Of a stretch of 24,995 nt of DNA, positions 24,972 through 24,995 are shown in pieces. The notes beneath the pieces are model-generated. The model was not told where the DNA came from, made no database searches, and was given only the letters and a program-made list of their open reading frames with translations. The stretch comes from Porphyromonadaceae bacterium. Its GTDB lineage: Bacteria; Bacteroidota; Bacteroidia; Bacteroidales; Dysgonomonadaceae. How positions within the stretch are numbered: the stretch's first letter is position 1; the number at the start of each line of letters is the position of its first letter. The stretch spans positions 1 to 24,995 of the forward strand of contig JALHIE010000066.1 in NCBI GenBank assembly GCA_022840285.1, given 5' to 3'. Position numbers and translations under genes: made by a program.

Positions 24972-24995
24972 ACTCAACGCTTAAATTTGAAATGG

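Noticed and set aside
1..24995. CRISPR array, insertion sequence, prophage or tRNA-based integration signals
   Set aside because: No regularly spaced repeats, transposase or integrase similarity, or tRNA-like cloverleaf was seen on either strand.

Overview
The window looks like a chromosomal segment of a Bacteroidales bacterium, possibly Dysgonomonadaceae-like (the family is a guess). The grounds are the protein relationships (AddB-like nuclease, NADP-glutamate dehydrogenase, Mrp, a TPR protein paired with an outer-membrane barrel, an FHS sugar transporter), lipoproteins with Bacteroidetes-style lipoboxes, and TAnnTTTG -7 boxes upstream of several genes. No rRNA, tRNA, CRISPR array, transposase or phage gene was seen.

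Layout. Bases 1-5257 are minus-strand housekeeping genes: an AddB-like PD-(D/E)XK nuclease (runs off the left edge), an OFA-type MFS transporter and gdhA with its own terminator. Bases 5258-5570 hold divergent promoters. Bases 5571-12639 are a plus-strand run: trmB, mrp, a zinc-ribbon NUDIX hydrolase, a 997-residue periplasmic TPR protein and an outer-membrane barrel. Bases 12641-24971 are all minus strand and carry a carbohydrate catabolic locus. In transcription order it reads: FHS sugar permease, NagA-like deacetylase, NagB-like isomerase/deaminase, neutral-ceramidase-family hydrolase, FGGY kinase, KpsF/GutQ-like SIS isomerase, archaeal-type triose-phosphate-isomerase homologue, YjbQ. After a 230-base gap with hairpins come a lipoprotein, a CBM9-like lipoprotein, a hexapeptide acetyltransferase and a large secreted glycoside-hydrolase-like protein. 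The first seven genes of this locus overlap or nearly abut, so they probably act as one pathway: import of a sugar derivative, deacylation, kinase and isomerase steps, and triose-level processing. NagA and NagB both differ from the classical enzymes, so the substrate may not be plain GlcNAc.

The most striking feature is a series of internal deletions. The AddB-like gene, the OFA transporter, trmB, the NagB-like gene and nagA each break reading frame exactly where conserved family sequence is missing. The ceramidase-like gene has lost its start. The FHS permease appears to lack one helix in frame, and one lipoprotein looks like fused ends of a longer protein. Between them, gdhA, mrp, the NUDIX gene, the TPR gene, the barrel, FGGY, SIS, TIM and YjbQ look intact. 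This could be real gene decay or a systematic assembly or consensus artefact; the loss in trmB makes the artefact a serious possibility. Family comparisons are from memory, without alignment.
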